Assembly (NCBI GenBank): GCA_945643635.1
Contig: CALZFC010000081.1
Location: forward strand, 537,001 to 601,000
Direction: 5' to 3'
Length of the DNA stretch: 64,000 nucleotides
Origin: Allodiplogaster sudhausi
Taxonomy: Eukaryota > Nematoda > Chromadorea > Rhabditida > Diplogasteridae
Positions 45,701-58,963 of this stretch are shown here, one piece after another (the first letter of the stretch is position 1; each line of letters begins with the position of its first letter). The notes under the pieces are model-generated. The model had not been told where the DNA came from. It ran no database searches and saw nothing but the letters and a program-made list of their open reading frames with translations. A program made the position numbers and the translations under genes.

Positions 45701-46686
45701 TCACTCTTACCCGTCGTTTTATTTTTGGTCACTGTAGGATTTCCTACCTGTTCTCTTACCATTAGCCCAAATCAGCTATATCTCTTCTCCCAAACACCTA
45801 CCCACTCTTATACTTTTTGCTTTTTAAACATGCTATTATTTCCGTAACTAAAGTTAAATTGAGAGCTTGCAATTGTTGGCTAGTAGATTAAATGCTTTGC
45901 AGTGCGAATGAAAAAGAAGTGGTTGAGGAATGACAAGTAGCGTCGGCTTGTTTAAAAAAGAGAGCTCTGGTTCAAGAATTGTGGAAATGATGGCACTCGA
46001 AATAAGAAATACGGCGATAAGCAAAACAAGAGTATAAAGTCGGGAATTGGAGCGGAATCTTTGTTTGGCTATTGTTAACCTTTAGAACAACCTAGGCAAC
46101 GAAGAAAAATTATCCGGGTGAATTACTATCTCTCTCTCTCTCCTCTTCTCCCTCTCTCTGTCTCTCTCTCCATCTCCCTCTCGCTCCCCCTCTCTTTCCG
46201 TTCTTGGGCCCTTTTGAAACCATATGGTAAGAGATTGGTTACTTGCCAATCCCTGCCACTGCTGAGCTGGTTCACTAGGACTCTCCACTCTCTGTGCTCA
46301 CCTCCAAGAATGGCAACTTGTCCAAGTAGCAACTCCTTAGGCGTATTGTTATAGATGTCGATGTCAACGACGCCTTTCCTCATCGTGTCCGTGACTGCGA
46401 ATCCTAAGGGAGGCCACTTTCACTCTCTGCTTCTCTCTTCTCGCTTTCCCAACTGACCAACTAGGACAGATCCGAGGGTTTCGAAGATGCTGGCGAGAAT
46501 GTATGCTTGGACGAGGGTGAGTGCCTTCGAGCCCACGGAAGTGCCGAATGCGTTCGAGACGTCATTCGCACCCATTCCGAAGCCGAGAGCGAAGGCCAGG
46601 ATGATTCCCACGATCAGGGCCCAGAGGGTCTCGTGTTGCAGGGTTGTCACGTCCAGCACAGCCGAGGCTATTGTGCTGATGTCCAT
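42747..46686 (-). CDS. Sodium-dependent phosphate transporter, PiT/SLC20 family
   Basis: Eleven exons (46686-46458, 46403-46302, 45088-44948, 44833-44748, 44336-44240, 44001-43882, 43832-43776, 43710-43497, 43327-43060, 43011-42906, 42796-42747) give 489 residues. PiT proteins co-transport sodium and inorganic phosphate at the plasma membrane. Both inverted family signatures are present: [14 protein letters not shown] near the N-terminus and [16 protein letters not shown] in the second half, each followed by a phosphate-site loop ([12 protein letters not shown] and [10 protein letters not shown]). The central cytoplasmic loop ([13 protein letters not shown] to [14 protein letters not shown]) is short compared with vertebrate PiT. 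An in-frame upstream ATG exists, but a splice acceptor just before the chosen start favours 46686. Confidence 0.94.
43833..43881 (-). other. Probable GC-AG intron in the PiT gene
   Basis: 49 bp, donor CGCAG|GCATGA, acceptor TTTACAG, phase 1. A competing GT donor 9 bp inside the exon (CC|GTCTCG) also keeps frame but is a very poor match. Confidence 0.55.
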
Positions 46687-48149
46687 GGCAAGCCGAGTCT
46701 GCAAGGTACGGTAGGCTGAGGGAGGCCGCTTCACGAACCTTTTTAAAGCACCATGACACGACGACTTCTAGACGTAAATAATTAGAATAAAATCGGCCTT
46801 CGGAATATCTCTGCATTCATAAGCGGAAATTAATATTACAGTGATATAGTATCTATAGTAATTGTATTGTCTGAAGAAAAATAGATCAACAAAACATTAT
46901 CACAGAGCAGGGAAGATCCTGGAGGTGGACACGGGGACTGTCTATGTACATGCATAAGTACTGTTTGTGAAGTCAACAAAGGAGCGGCACTGATAAGGAG
47001 AAGGAATGAAGGAAGCCAGCTGGCAACTAGCCAAGAGCGGTCTGGGATTGCCCAGAGCAGTCCATTCTGGCAAATCAGGTGAAGGGAGTAGCCGGCTTAT
47101 ATGTCTCTTTGTTGGTCTCTCTATCTTTCGCTCTTTCCCTCTCTCTCCTTATCTTCTCTCTCTCTCCCTCTCTCTCTCTCTTTCACTCTCTATTTCTTTC
47201 TCTCTCTGGTTCTCTCTCCCTCTCTCTCTCTCTTTTATTTTCAATCCCTCCTCTCTCCGCCCCTCTCGACTCTCTGAAATTCCAGTGATGCTCCTGCTGC
47301 ACTATGGAGCCATGCACTGAAGCGTAACCAGTCCCAATTTTTCCCTTGGCCTCCATCACTCTCTCAACTGCAGTCATCTATCTTACTCATCTCCCCTCTG
47401 TCATCTCTCTCTCTCTCTCCCTTTCTCTCTCTCTCTCTCTCCGTCTCTCTCTCTCTCTCTCTCTCTCTTTTCTTTTTTTATCCTCTGACGGATTTGTGTT
47501 CGCCTGCTCATTCTGAAACAGTGGCACATGAAATACATGCCCACATTTTTTATAGTTTAGTAATCAGCTCACATGAACGGAGTAGAGAGATAAAAAAGAA
47601 GAAGAAGGGAGTTCAGAGGGGAGTTGGTGAGGGTTGTCGTGGAGAGAGGGGCCCATGGCAAGAACAGAAAGAGTCTCTTCTCTTCTGCCCTCTCTCCGCT
47701 ACTCGTTCAGTTACCTTCTTTCATCGACGATACTGCAGTTGTCAGTGACAGCAATTGAATGGAAGGAGGAGTCAGAAACCACTTCTCTCATTGTCAGGCA
47801 TCCCTGTTTCATCCTTTGAGGTCACGAAATGGAGTAATCAACCATTCAGTCAAAGAATTCCAGAGATTGTGTTCTACTGTGGCATAAAACGCTAATCTGT
47901 CTTGCATTCCCGCATGCTGAGTTAGTAACATATAATAAAAAAAGTTGGACATGAATAAAGAATACATTAAAAAATTGTTAGTAACAAACAAGGTACAGAA
48001 GGAGCCGTTAATTAATCTCTTCTAATTTCAACATTCTTCATTTTTCTTTCAGCAAGAAATTGCAAACAGTCAGAATTCTGGAAAAAGCATCGTAAGATAA
48101 AAGTGAATGTACTGTTTGCTTTATATCAACATTATATTGAGAGATAAAG
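46687..48149. other. Intergenic region with CT-rich tracts
   Basis: PiT 5' flank, then CT-rich tracts at 47105-47255 and 47405-47470. No supported gene. Confidence 0.6.
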
Positions 48150-48595
48150 AAAAGGGAAGTCAACAGAATTCGGGAGTGCTCTCGTCCCAGTCCGATGCTC
48201 CGGCGTCGCTTTTAATATCTCCTCTCAGGGTTGGAGTCCCCCCCCCCCTCCCTTCCTACGCTTGTTTGATATTCTCCGTGTTTCTTCCTTTCTTCCCTTC
48301 CCCACGCTCTTTCTCTTTGTTTTCATTTCCCTTACTTTCTCTGCTGCACTCTTACCTTCCCGTGCTCTCTTTCTTGCTTTCCTTTCTCTTCTCGTTCTCT
48401 CTCCATATTGCACTCTCTTCCCCACATGTTCCCTCCCCTACAGTTTTGCAGAAAGAGAGGCTGCTAACATGAGAGCAAAGGGGCGCGGGTGAGTCAGAAG
48501 GAGCACCTCTATGGTCAGGAGACGGTCTCGACCAGCCGATCCCTTACTCTTCTCTACATATACTTTATCTTCTCGATTCCTCTTCCGCTCCCTCC

Positions 48596-48627
<32 letters not shown>

Positions 48628-49450
48628 TTGCTCTCTTAACTCTGTTCACCGTCATAACATCAATGTTCCCTCCTTTCACGGGGCTCTCCCAGAATTATGG
48701 ATGGTGGAGAGTGCACAAACAGTTCAAACCACCTGTCGTGGACGTTTCCAGCTAAATATGGAAGATGACGTGAGTCTTTTATGCTTGGCCTTGTCACTCT
48801 CCATTCAGTATAAATGCTGTTAAAGTATAAAAGATCGCGTCATGATCATCATAAACGAAAGGAGATACAGTGGGATTATGGAGAGAGAAAGAGAGAAGGA
48901 GACAGAAGGGGAGAGAAAGAGAGAAGGAGATGGAAGGAGAGAGAAAGAGAGGAGGAGATAGAAGGAGAGAGATAGGGTGATGAGAGAGGGAGAGGAAAAT
49001 GAGCAGAGAAGGAGACAAATACATTGGGGCGATGAGAGTGAGAAAGGTAAATGAGAAAGAGAGGCAAACGACAGAAAGATCAGCCATTGCTTCCAGTCGA
49101 GTACAGTAAAGCTCAGGTATTTTAACACGACAGCAAACATTTCAGTGAACGGAGATTGTGACGGTTGAGAAATCATAATAACATTGACAGAGCGAGAATT
49201 CAACTACATTCTGGCGCGGTTCACTGAAAGACCGTGCTAGAGTGACAGGAAAAGAGAGAGAGAGAGAGATGAGGGGAGGGAGAGAGCGAAAGAGAGAGAG
49301 AGGGTAATGAGGAAAGGAACAGGATGTCGATGACACAGGCAATATCAGCAGTAGTCAGCAGTTGTGATTTGTTGAGAACAACTCTCGGATGCTACTTTCC
49401 CTCTCGAGTTGCACGATCTCTGTTCTACAACGCGACTCGCTATTCATTCC
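48150..49450 (-). CDS. Coding-like exon pieces of an unidentified gene
   Basis: Several minus-strand readings look protein-like: GNVHDRWFELFVHSPPS (about 48760-48660), IGWSRPSPDHRGAPSDSP (about 48545-48470) and an acidic end GDIKSDAGASDWDESTPE with stop (about 48225-48160). Upstream, EIVQLERESSIRELFS or an overlapping frame (QLLTTADIACVIDI) lies at about 49440-49330. Donor C|GTGAAA after LGEPR and acceptor before IGW agree in phase. The pieces could be exons of one small gene, but a start, full joins and a family are missing. Confidence 0.3.
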
Positions 49451-50175
49451 TATATGAGTCCACAACAGTGAAACTTTTCTGACAATGTGGTGAATAAAAA
49501 ATGTGAGAGTAATTTTGTTAGGAAGGTGATATTCCTTATATAAATTTAAGGTCCTCGACGAAATCACGCGTTGTTTCTTTTAAAAGAAAAGAATAAAACA
49601 GAAAAGGTTCCATCCCACATCAGATGCCACTTAGATGAGTTGAACAATCGTGTTGAATCATCCGCGAATAATCAAAAGACGCATTCCAGGAGAACAATCA
49701 CTCGGCAACAAAGGAGATCAATCACTACTCTATTACGAAAATATTCCCCGCTGCCACATTGTTCACATGCTGGAAACTGTCTAAACAATATGTATATTTA
49801 TTTTCAGTCCTTTCAAAAATATTCATGCATCATAATGAGCTATTGCTCCAACGGTTATGAATACATATGACAGGTCATAAGTTTATTATATTATTATAAT
49901 AACAGGGAGAGAACTCGTCATGGATTGAGGCAATTAGGCAGGCTGAGAACAAGGAAAAGAGGAACACAGTGATTTCTGAACATTTCAGAGAGTGGGTTAG
50001 GAAATAATATTTGTTTTTGTATCTATTGAAAGTCTTATTATCATTTAGTATGCAGCTTTGCATACTGCATTCATGAAATAGCATTCTCATGTAAGAGAGT
50101 AACGATTCAGGATGAGGTCATGGAAAGAGAAAGAGTGGAAAGAGGTAGAGAATGAGAAAGAGAGAAATGAGTAGT
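49451..50175. other. AT-rich intergenic region
   Basis: 3' flank of the CCDC85-like gene. No supported gene or strong repeat. Confidence 0.55.
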
Positions 50176-51347
50176 TTAGATGGCCGTGGAGAAGAGCGAG
50201 ATCGGAGCAAGACTTCCATTCGCCATCTTCACCTTTTCTCTTCTTCGAAGGGCATTCACAGCTGCCGTCAAAGTCGAGTCTCCATTCATTGCTTCAACCA
50301 TTTCATGTAGAAGGCAATTGAATAAGTTGAATGAGACTGATCAATTGAAAAAATGAAATAGTAATCCAACTTGAAGATGGCAGACTGGGAGGAATGACGG
50401 CTGGAGAGACGACGAAGGGGCGACGAGTCATTTGAAGCTACAAACAATGACATCAAAGATGATTGACCCCGAGATATGCGGAAGGCTAATGTTATCAATA
50501 AAGAGAAGACGATGCGAACCGTGAGCGAGGAGATGGGTTGAATGGCAGGAGGAAGCTGAGCAGAGAGAGCGATGTCATTGGAAGGAGATGGAGTGCCTGT
50601 CTTCTCCTCCTCTATCCGTCCCAGAGAACGAACCTGCAAAAGCATTGCCAAGTCATTCGAGAGAGAGAGAGAGAGAGAAAATGCTGCTAAAAATTACCTC
50701 GAGATTAGCAAAGATATCCGAAATTTCGTCTCCCAGCACGAGAACTGAATCATCTCCATCTTCTGATGAACTATAGAAAGTTGTTCCTGTTGATGACACC
50801 GTAGCAGTCGGAGAAGGGCATTGCAAGAAAGGGGCGGGGCCAATTCGCCCCCTTTCTGAGATCATTTCGTTCTCCTTCTCGATCACAGTACCGTCCTCAA
50901 TGTCGGATGGAGGGCACGAGGATGAGGGGTGACGATTATTCTGATAGAAAGATGTATGAGAATTCGCTGAATGAGAGAAGGAGAAAGTGAGAGAGAGAGG
51001 AAAGAGAATGAAGAGAGCGAGCGAGAGAGAGAGAGAGTACGAGAGAGAGCGAGAGAAAGAGAATGAAGAGAGCGAGCGAGAGAGAGAGAGAGAGAGAGTA
51101 CGAGAGAGAGCGAGAGAAAGAGAGACAGATACCTGGCCAAGCTCGAGATGTCGCACTCGGCTCTCGATGGAATGAATGTAAGGGAGAAGCCTGCATTCAT
51201 CGATAACGGAGATCTCTTCTGCTTCTTCAGGAAGAGGCTGGCTGCTACGAGAACAGCGTAACTCACAAAGAAGATCCTTGCGCTTGGCCTGCAGAAAGAG
51301 TATGGAAGAAGGAGAGAGAGATAAAGAGAAAGAGAGGGGAGGCATAC

Positions 51348-51390
<43 letters not shown>

Positions 51391-52845
51391 AAGGAGAGCA
51401 ATAGTTATGAGAGAAGGCGAACAAGGAAAGAGCTGGAGTGAAAAGTTGTCGCCTCTTCCTCACTCCGCTCACTGCTGCCACATCCCTGGTCATCGCTCTC
51501 ATTACCCTTTGTTGACTTTCCGATTCCAAGGGCATTCTGAATGGGAGAGAAGTCATTTTTAAGTAAAAGAAGAGAAAAGGCTAAAGAGGACAGCTTTTTT
51601 TTAATAAGAAAGGGAAAGTAACAGAAGGAGAGAGAGAGAACTAGAAAGAGAGTGAGGGAGGGAGAGAAAGATTGAGAGAGAGAGAGCGACGGAGGGAGAG
51701 AAGGGTAGAGAGAGAAAGAGTGAAAGCTGCATGGTTGAAAACAGATATTGACAAACTTGTCGTTGATCATCGAGATATAAGCAGAGTTGTTTTAGCTCTT
51801 CCTTCTCTTCAGTTACTTCTTTCATCCGATTGTACACTTCCCTTAGCTTGGAACAGTATGCCCGCAACTCCTGGAAGGAAACTACCAATAACTTGATTAA
51901 AAGAGGACGATCACCGAATAATAATGAGCGCGTTCACCTGGCACTTTCATTCTCGCGTGCTATTTAGCAGTTCGCTACGTGAACATACAAGGAGCGAATG
52001 AGAGTGCGAAGGACCGCGAATTTTGAAATCTCATATCATTTTTCGATGATCGCCCTCCCTTAAATCTCTATGAATAAGTAATATAAAAATGGCAAAAACT
52101 TCGTGAAAACTCAAATAATTAACACAGTATTTTCCTACAAAGTATGTATAACAATGCTACCTCTCTCCGCCCTCCCCTCTCTCTCTGTCTTTCCCCTCTC
52201 CTCTCTTCCCCCTCTTGCTCTCTTTCATTTTCTCCATCTCTCTCTCTCTCCCTCTCTCTCTCTCTTCTCACTGACCCTTCGCATGAGTCTTTGAGTGTGT
52301 GCAGCAAAGCAATGGGAGTGATGGCTGAATCTCCTGAGCTTGTTGTTTTCCTTCTGAAGTCTCTCCACTTCGTCCATGAGTCTTTTATTCTTCTCTGCCA
52401 GTCCTTTCTTCTCATTCTTCAGCATTCGAATCTCCGCAATATGCATCTGAGCAAAATTCTATTTGTTATGTTAGTTTAATTAGCACAAAAATACCAAAAA
52501 TACTGGATTATTAATTCTTTCTAAAAAATATTAGATTTAAAATTTCTTACAAAATCTGTCATTTAAAGTATTTAAAAATGCTAAATGAAGATACTATTTT
52601 AGTTAATACCCTAAGCTGAAGCGTAGATAAATGAAGCTTCATGACAGGAGAAGTAGGAGGAGTTTGAATGGCAGGTGGTCTATTTGATGAGGATGAACTC
52701 TCCCCAATTAACCAGGAACATACAAAACTCATCCCAAGAAGTTAACAAAATGTATTGCAGGGATGCAGACAAGAGCGGGGCGATGAAGGCTAGGGAAGAG
52801 AGACGATAAACTGGCTGCGAGAGAATAAGAGATTAGAAGGGAGGT

Positions 52846-52894
<49 letters not shown>

Positions 52895-53046
52895 AGAAAG
52901 GGGAGAGACAGAACGAGATAAAGAAATGAGAGAGACGGAGAGAGAGAAACAGAAGAGATAAAAAAAACGAGAGAGACAGAGAAGCAGAGAGAGACAGAGA
53001 GGCAGAGAGAGAGAGAGACAGAGAGAGAGAGAAGAGATAAAGAACC

Positions 53047-53091
<45 letters not shown>

Positions 53092-55752
53092 AGGAGGAGA
53101 GAGTAGTTCCTGAATAGGATGGGCAGTTATGACTGGCAGCAAAGGCGTGCAGAATTCCAAAGACTCAATGCCCCAGGGAGCGTTCAGATGAATTGTGAGT
53201 GAGAAGGATCTTGGCACTTTGAGAATAGGAGAGAAGGGAGGGAGAAAATAGCCGATGGCTGAGCAAGCATCTATCTTGCACCAGAGGATGGCAAAGGTCA
53301 GTGCATTTATGGACGACATGCCGAAAGGTATACAAATTTCATCAATTAAGAGAGCCTGTCTGAGATATTCGACCATGGCTATATACAGGGCGTGCAGTAA
53401 AAAATTTTATTTTTAAAGTTTTTTCCTTTGGAGGTCTTGTGTAGTATCATGAGAGCTTTCAAAAAAACTTTTTTTCAAAATTTGTTCTCATGTATAACTA
53501 CAGTACACCCAGATTTAGCCAAAAAGTTCGAGTGATCATAAAAACCTTCAAAGTGAACCAAATTAAATTTTGATGACTCCACTGGATTCCTTATTCAAAG
53601 GAGCACAAAACTGTCTAGAACAGTTTTTAAAAAAGTTTTCATCTTAACACCAAAATAAGCCCTTAAACCTCCTGGAGGTGCCATTTGAGTACCAATACAT
53701 CGAAACTGCGCTTCCAAACCACAACCATTTAAAAGAGCATCCTTTTTAACCCCTAAAAATATGTATTTGAATGTGATTATCCTTCCCAGATTTTGAACGG
53801 TTCTGGATGAATACCGTCCAGTGCTCAAAAAGTTCCAAGCGTACACGGACATAACTCGCTTTATTCTTAATATCATACCATTGTATTTGTCTTGGAAAAC
53901 TGCATAGAAAGGGTCCAGATAGTCTTTTCCTTGAGTTTGTTTTAAATGGTTTTTTCGGCAAAAACCGTATTTGTGGCTAGTTTTCGACATAGAATGCCAT
54001 TAAGTGCACGTAGTCCCCAAAACAGCGCCTCAATTTATACTTCATATGAAAGCCCAGTGTTTTTCACGTAGGATAAACTACTTATCGGTCATAGCTTCTT
54101 TCCCAAAAAATAGCAGCGTTTAGTTTAATCCGCTGAGCGCAGTGCGACTAGTTCAAAAAATCCCATTTAACCTCTCTAACATGCATCAATCTGAATATTA
54201 TGCAAAATAGTTGCTATATTCTTGTTCCTCGCATTAATAAACCCCTTTGGAGTGAATTAGGGAAAAAAATTGATTTTGAAGAAATTTCGATTATTTTCGA
54301 AAAAAATTTCGGGGGGAAAGTGACATTTTTGTTCAAAATTTTTTTCTCCAAATTCACTCCAAAGAGGTTTATTAATGCGAGGAACACGAATATAGCAACT
54401 ATTTTGCATAATATTCAGATTGATGCATGTTAGAGAGGTTAAATGGGATTTTTTGAACTAGTCGCACTGCGCTCAGCGGATTAAACTAAACGCTGCTATT
54501 TTTTGGGAAAGAAGCTATGACCGATAAGTAGTTTATCCTACGTGAAAAACACTGGGCTTTCATATGAAGTATAAATTGAGGCGCTGTTTTGGGGACTACG
54601 TGCACTTAATGGCATTCTATGTCGAAAACTAGCCACAAATACGGTTTTTGCCGAGAAAACCATTTAAAACAAACTCAAGGAAAAGACTATCTGGACCCTT
54701 TCTATGCAGTTTTCCAAGACAAATACAATGGTATGTTTAATTCCATATAATATTAAGAATAAAGCGAGTTATGTCCGTGTACGCTTGGAACTTTTTGAGC
54801 ACTGGACGGTATTCATCCAGAACCGTTCAAAATCTGGGAAGGATAATCACATTCAAATACATATTTTTAGGGGTTAAAAAGGATGCTCTTTTAAATGGTT
54901 GTGGTTTGGAAGCGCAGTTTCGATGTATTGGTACTCAAATGGCACCTCCAGGAGTTTTAAGGGCTTATTTTGGTGTTAAGATGAAAACTTTTTTAAAAAC
55001 TGTTCTAGACTGTTTTGTGCTCCTTTGAATAAGGAATCCAGTGGTGTCATCAAAATTTAATTTGGTTCACTTTGAAGGTTTTTATGATCACTCGAACTTT
55101 TTGGCTAAATCTGGGTATACTGTAGTTATACATGAGAAAATTTTTTTGAAAAAAAGTTTTGTTGAAAGCTCTCATGATATGATACTACACAAGACCTCCA
55201 AAGGAAAAGAAATTTAAAAAATAAAATTTTTTACTGCACGCTCGTGTTCGAGAATCTCAGACAGGCTCTCTTAAGAACATCCCAAAAGATAGGGGAACCG
55301 GGAAGGAGAGAGAGCGAGAGAGATTGAGAGAGAGAGCGAGAGAGATTGAGAGAGAGAGAGCGAGAGAGAGTGAGAGAGAGAGGGAGAAGGAGAGAGGGAG
55401 AGAAAAGGAAGAACAAACTACCTGAATTCGTCGATTGGAATCGGAGATGATGGAATCCTGGCGGGAGAGAAGACGAACGTTTTCGGTGCTGGCCATTTGG
55501 AGACGTTGTTGGAGATGAAGTTGAGAGGAGGTGAAGAGAGAGGGAGAAGGAGCAGAGGGAGTAGGAGAGGGAGATGTAGAAAGAGGCAGAAAAGGAGGCA
55601 GTCGAACACGATGGGAAGGCTGAGGATGAGGATCATAAATGGAATGGAATAGATTTACGAGGAATAAGATCAGACCTGACTCGTCGACGCCTCGGGCAGA
55701 CTGATCCGAAGTGCGGACTCCGTCATTCCCTTCTTTTTCTCTCCGCTGGCAA
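50176..55752 (-). CDS. CCDC85-family-like coiled-coil protein, 5' end not found
   Basis: Ten exons (55752-55676, 55619-55422, 52446-52276, 51870-51757, 51536-51423, 51288-51133, 50940-50698, 50633-50520, 50437-50371, 50336-50176) all join in phase and end at a TAA. The middle forms a coiled coil: IAEIRMLKNEKKGL, RLMDEVERLQKENNKLR, then CSKLREVYNRMKEVTEEKE and LKQLCLYLDDQRQ. The order helix, ENxxLR, helix, KxLCLxLxxxR matches CCDC85 proteins, which act at adherens junctions and bind other coiled coils. Acidic/Ser-rich linkers and a C-terminal ALRRREKVKMANG follow. The first exon starts in phase 1, so 5' exons lie further upstream (candidates near 57.4 or 57.8 kb). The intron 52447-55421 contains the large palindrome. 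Confidence 0.7.
52840..53100. repeat. (GA)n-rich tract
   Basis: Impure (GA)n with pure runs, pyrimidine-rich on the sense strand of the CCDC85-like gene. Confidence 0.95.
53346..55274. mobile_element. 1.85-kb near-perfect palindrome (foldback element)
   Basis: Sequence from GCGTGCAGTAAAAAATTTTA at 53390 reads as the reverse complement of sequence ending at 55241, with arms of about 0.9 kb meeting near 54300 around a spacer of roughly 40-50 bp. Differences between arms are few. Each arm carries the same open frame of about 130 codons (DYLDPFYAVFQDKYN...) in opposite orientation (53595-53990 minus, 54771-55028 plus, the latter shortened). An outer inverted pair (GAGAGCCTGTCTGAGAT) flanks it at about 53350 and 55270. 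No direct target duplication was found. Family unknown; a foldback or a head-to-head duplicated DNA transposon is most likely. Confidence 0.85.
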
Positions 55753-56541
55753 CTGAACAACTTATAATAATTTTCCAATTATGAATGAATACTCATTATT
55801 AAGAAAAGAGGTTATGGAAAGCATCCGATTGCCATTGAATGAAAGTGAGCGGGAGTGTTCCTTACACGACTAACTGCTAATGCAAGACCGATTCACATGC
55901 AATGGGGCCGATTGAGTGAAAGCAGAGGGAAAAATAGCACGCAAGCAGAAGGGAGCGAAAAGGTAAGAAAAGGACAGAGAATGGTTAGGCGAGACAAATT
56001 GGAAGGAAGAGAGAAAGCAAAAGAAGAAGTGAGAAGGTGAGAGGGTCGCTTCTCACTTCTTAAGTAAAAGAAGAAGTGAGAAGGTGAGAGGGTCGCTTCT
56101 CACTTCTTCTCACACTCTTCTCTACTTTCATTCTTTCAATGTCCTCCATTTAAAGACTTCAGCAAAATGAACGACAATCCGAAAAAAGATAGAAATGATA
56201 ACAGTCAAATGTTTAGAAGGAGAGACTGATTTTAGGGTGCATATGACGATGAAATACCCACTGGGAACATGTGATCTACCTGCACATAAAGTGAAAATAG
56301 TGCAGCAGTCTTCACTCGCTCGCTCTCTCTGGCATACTTGCTCTCTGTCTCTCCCACTCTCTCTATCTCTCTCCTCTCTCATACTCTCTATCCTTCTCTC
56401 ACTCTCTCTATCACTCTCCCTCTCTCATTCTCTCTATCCTTCTCTCACTCACTCTATCTCACTCCCTCTCTCCTACTCTCTATCTTTCTCTCACTCTCTG
56501 TCTCCCTCGCAGGTTCCGTTGCTCACTGCCTTTTCACTCAC

Positions 56542-56585
<44 letters not shown>

Positions 56586-56766
56586 AACACTTCCTTATCT
56601 TCGTGCATACATACTTTTAAAGAGAAATATCGCGGCATAATTTCAGTCAGCAAATTTTTAAAAATTTTTTTTTTTATTTTTGAATATTTAGAGCAGCTAT
56701 AAAGGGCCACTGATCGTCCACTAGGCATCTCGATTAGCATTGACAAGTTGCATTTCAGTATAGATC

Positions 56767-56797
<31 letters not shown>

Positions 56798-57724
56798 AGA
56801 GAGGAATAATGAGTGAGAGAGAAATAGAGAGAGAGGAAGGAGTAAAAGAGTGGGAGTAAGTGAAGAGATGGCAGAGAGGCACAGAATGCTAAATCGTGAG
56901 TTGTCATCTCGACAGGGCAGCGCACGCTGTAAGAGCGGGAAATGAACGGGTGATCAACAAGAATTGAGGAGTTGCCTGAGGGGGAGATGAGAATGAGGGG
57001 AAGGATCAGATTGACTGGAGCGATGAGAAGCTGCAGAACTACTCATTCAAATCAATACAAATTTACACATGAAAGAGGGAAAGAAGAGACGAAAAAAAGT
57101 TTGGTACAAGATGCGCAGCGTCAGATTTCATTATTTTTTCTCAACGTCCCTTTCCTTTTCATTTTCATTTTCTCCTATCATTCTCTTTATGGAATATCTT
57201 TGACGAAGCTCTTATATAGATCTCTGATTGCTTACATGATGTTTCTATGTTATGTGTTGTGTAAGAGAACAGAGAAGAAGCGTCTGAGGAAGAATAAGCA
57301 AGAAATGTTGAGATGAAAAGAGAGGAGAGAAAGAAAGCGAGAAAGAAAGATATAAAGGAGAGAGAGAGATGGAGAGAGAGGGGGAGAGTAAGATGGGGAA
57401 GCGAAGCATGAGAAGAACAGAAAAGGTAAGAGTCGAGAACGAGTTCGCTGTGATCGGCGACACTACGAAGGGCACTGAATTGATCAGGAGGGAGGGAGAA
57501 AATTAGAGAGCGAGAGAGAAGAGAGATAGTGGAGAGGGAGAGAGAAGGAGAGAGAGTGAGAGAAGGAGAGAGAAGGAGATAGAGTGAGAGAGGGAGATGG
57601 AGGTTGACAGGATCAAACGGCCAAAGATTCAGGGAGAGAAGAGTGTGAACAGGGAGAAAGAAAGGAGTTGTATAATAGACACATGGGATGAGAGAGAAAG
57701 AGAGAGGGGAGAGAGGGAGAGAGG

Positions 57725-57755
<31 letters not shown>

Positions 57756-58053
57756 GAAGGAGAAGGAGATGCGCAAGGCGCCCATCTTCAACTTCTTCTG
57801 CTATATCATGGTTGCAAATCGTGTTGACTGCTTCTTCGAATCCTCTCATTTCTCTAGCTATTTTTTTTTCTCTCTATCCCCTTTTTACTCCGTAACCCTC
57901 CACAATAATAACAACATATTTTTCACTCTCCCAACAGCCAAAAAACATTGAAACACAAAATGTACGCTGCCTTCTTCTAGTTACTCTTTGTTCATGATGC
58001 TACTTTTGCCATGAGAGCTTTCCCTTTTATCTCTCTCTCACTCTCTCTCTCTT

Positions 58054-58084
<31 letters not shown>

Positions 58085-58931
58085 CTCTCTCTTTCTCTCT
58101 CTGTCTCTCTCTCTGTCTCTCTTTCCTACGACCTTTCTTCCACAGTCTTTGTAAACACCTCTGACCTCTCACAAGCTTGTATGTATGTATGTAAAGCAGT
58201 GCCTCTAATGAATTGCCTGACCTTCCACCGCTTCAACCGTTCCCACTATACTTCCTCTGTCTCTTTCTCTCTCTCTCTGCCACCCTCACTTCTCTCGCTC
58301 TCTCTTTTTCTTTCTTGTCTATGAGCAACTTTTGCCTCTTTACACTGCTTTGTGATTCTGTCTTTGTTCACAATTCTGTAATTTAGGAATAGGAATGCGT
58401 ATTGGAGAGAGCTTGTGTTTGGCAAATCGTCCATCACTGGAAGAGAGCACTTCATTTTGCCACTTCCAGTGCCCACTTTCATTATTTGCATGTGTATAGA
58501 TATCCCTTTGGTCGTTACTCCGTCGTCTCTTCTCTGCTGAATTCTCTGTCCACCCCCCTTCATTCAACTGAAATGACCCGAACGTGGTCCAAGATTGCTC
58601 TCTCCCTTTTCTGCAATACAACCCCGCAACCCTCGTCGCTCAACAAATTCTTATTACCAGCACTTTAATCTTCCCATTAAATTCGGCAGAAATGATTGTA
58701 GTTGCCATTTTCCTTTTTGCCGCCCTATTATTTCAACTCATGTACAATGTACGTTATTACAATACGATACAATATTGTTCTCCTCCATGCTGAAGAATTC
58801 TGAGCGGATTTTGGTTAGACTGTAGCAAATTAAGAGGTGTCATCATCCTACTTAAGGACCGTAGGAGAGACGGCTTGCATAAAGAAGAAGAGAGATGAGG
58901 GAAAGAAAGAGAGCGAGAAAGAGAACGAGCT

Positions 58932-58963
<32 letters not shown>

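Noticed and set aside
53595..53990. A transposase gene in the palindrome
   Set aside because: The roughly 130-codon frame is mirrored in both arms but shows no DDE/DDD motif or recognisable family signature; it is reported only as part of the element.
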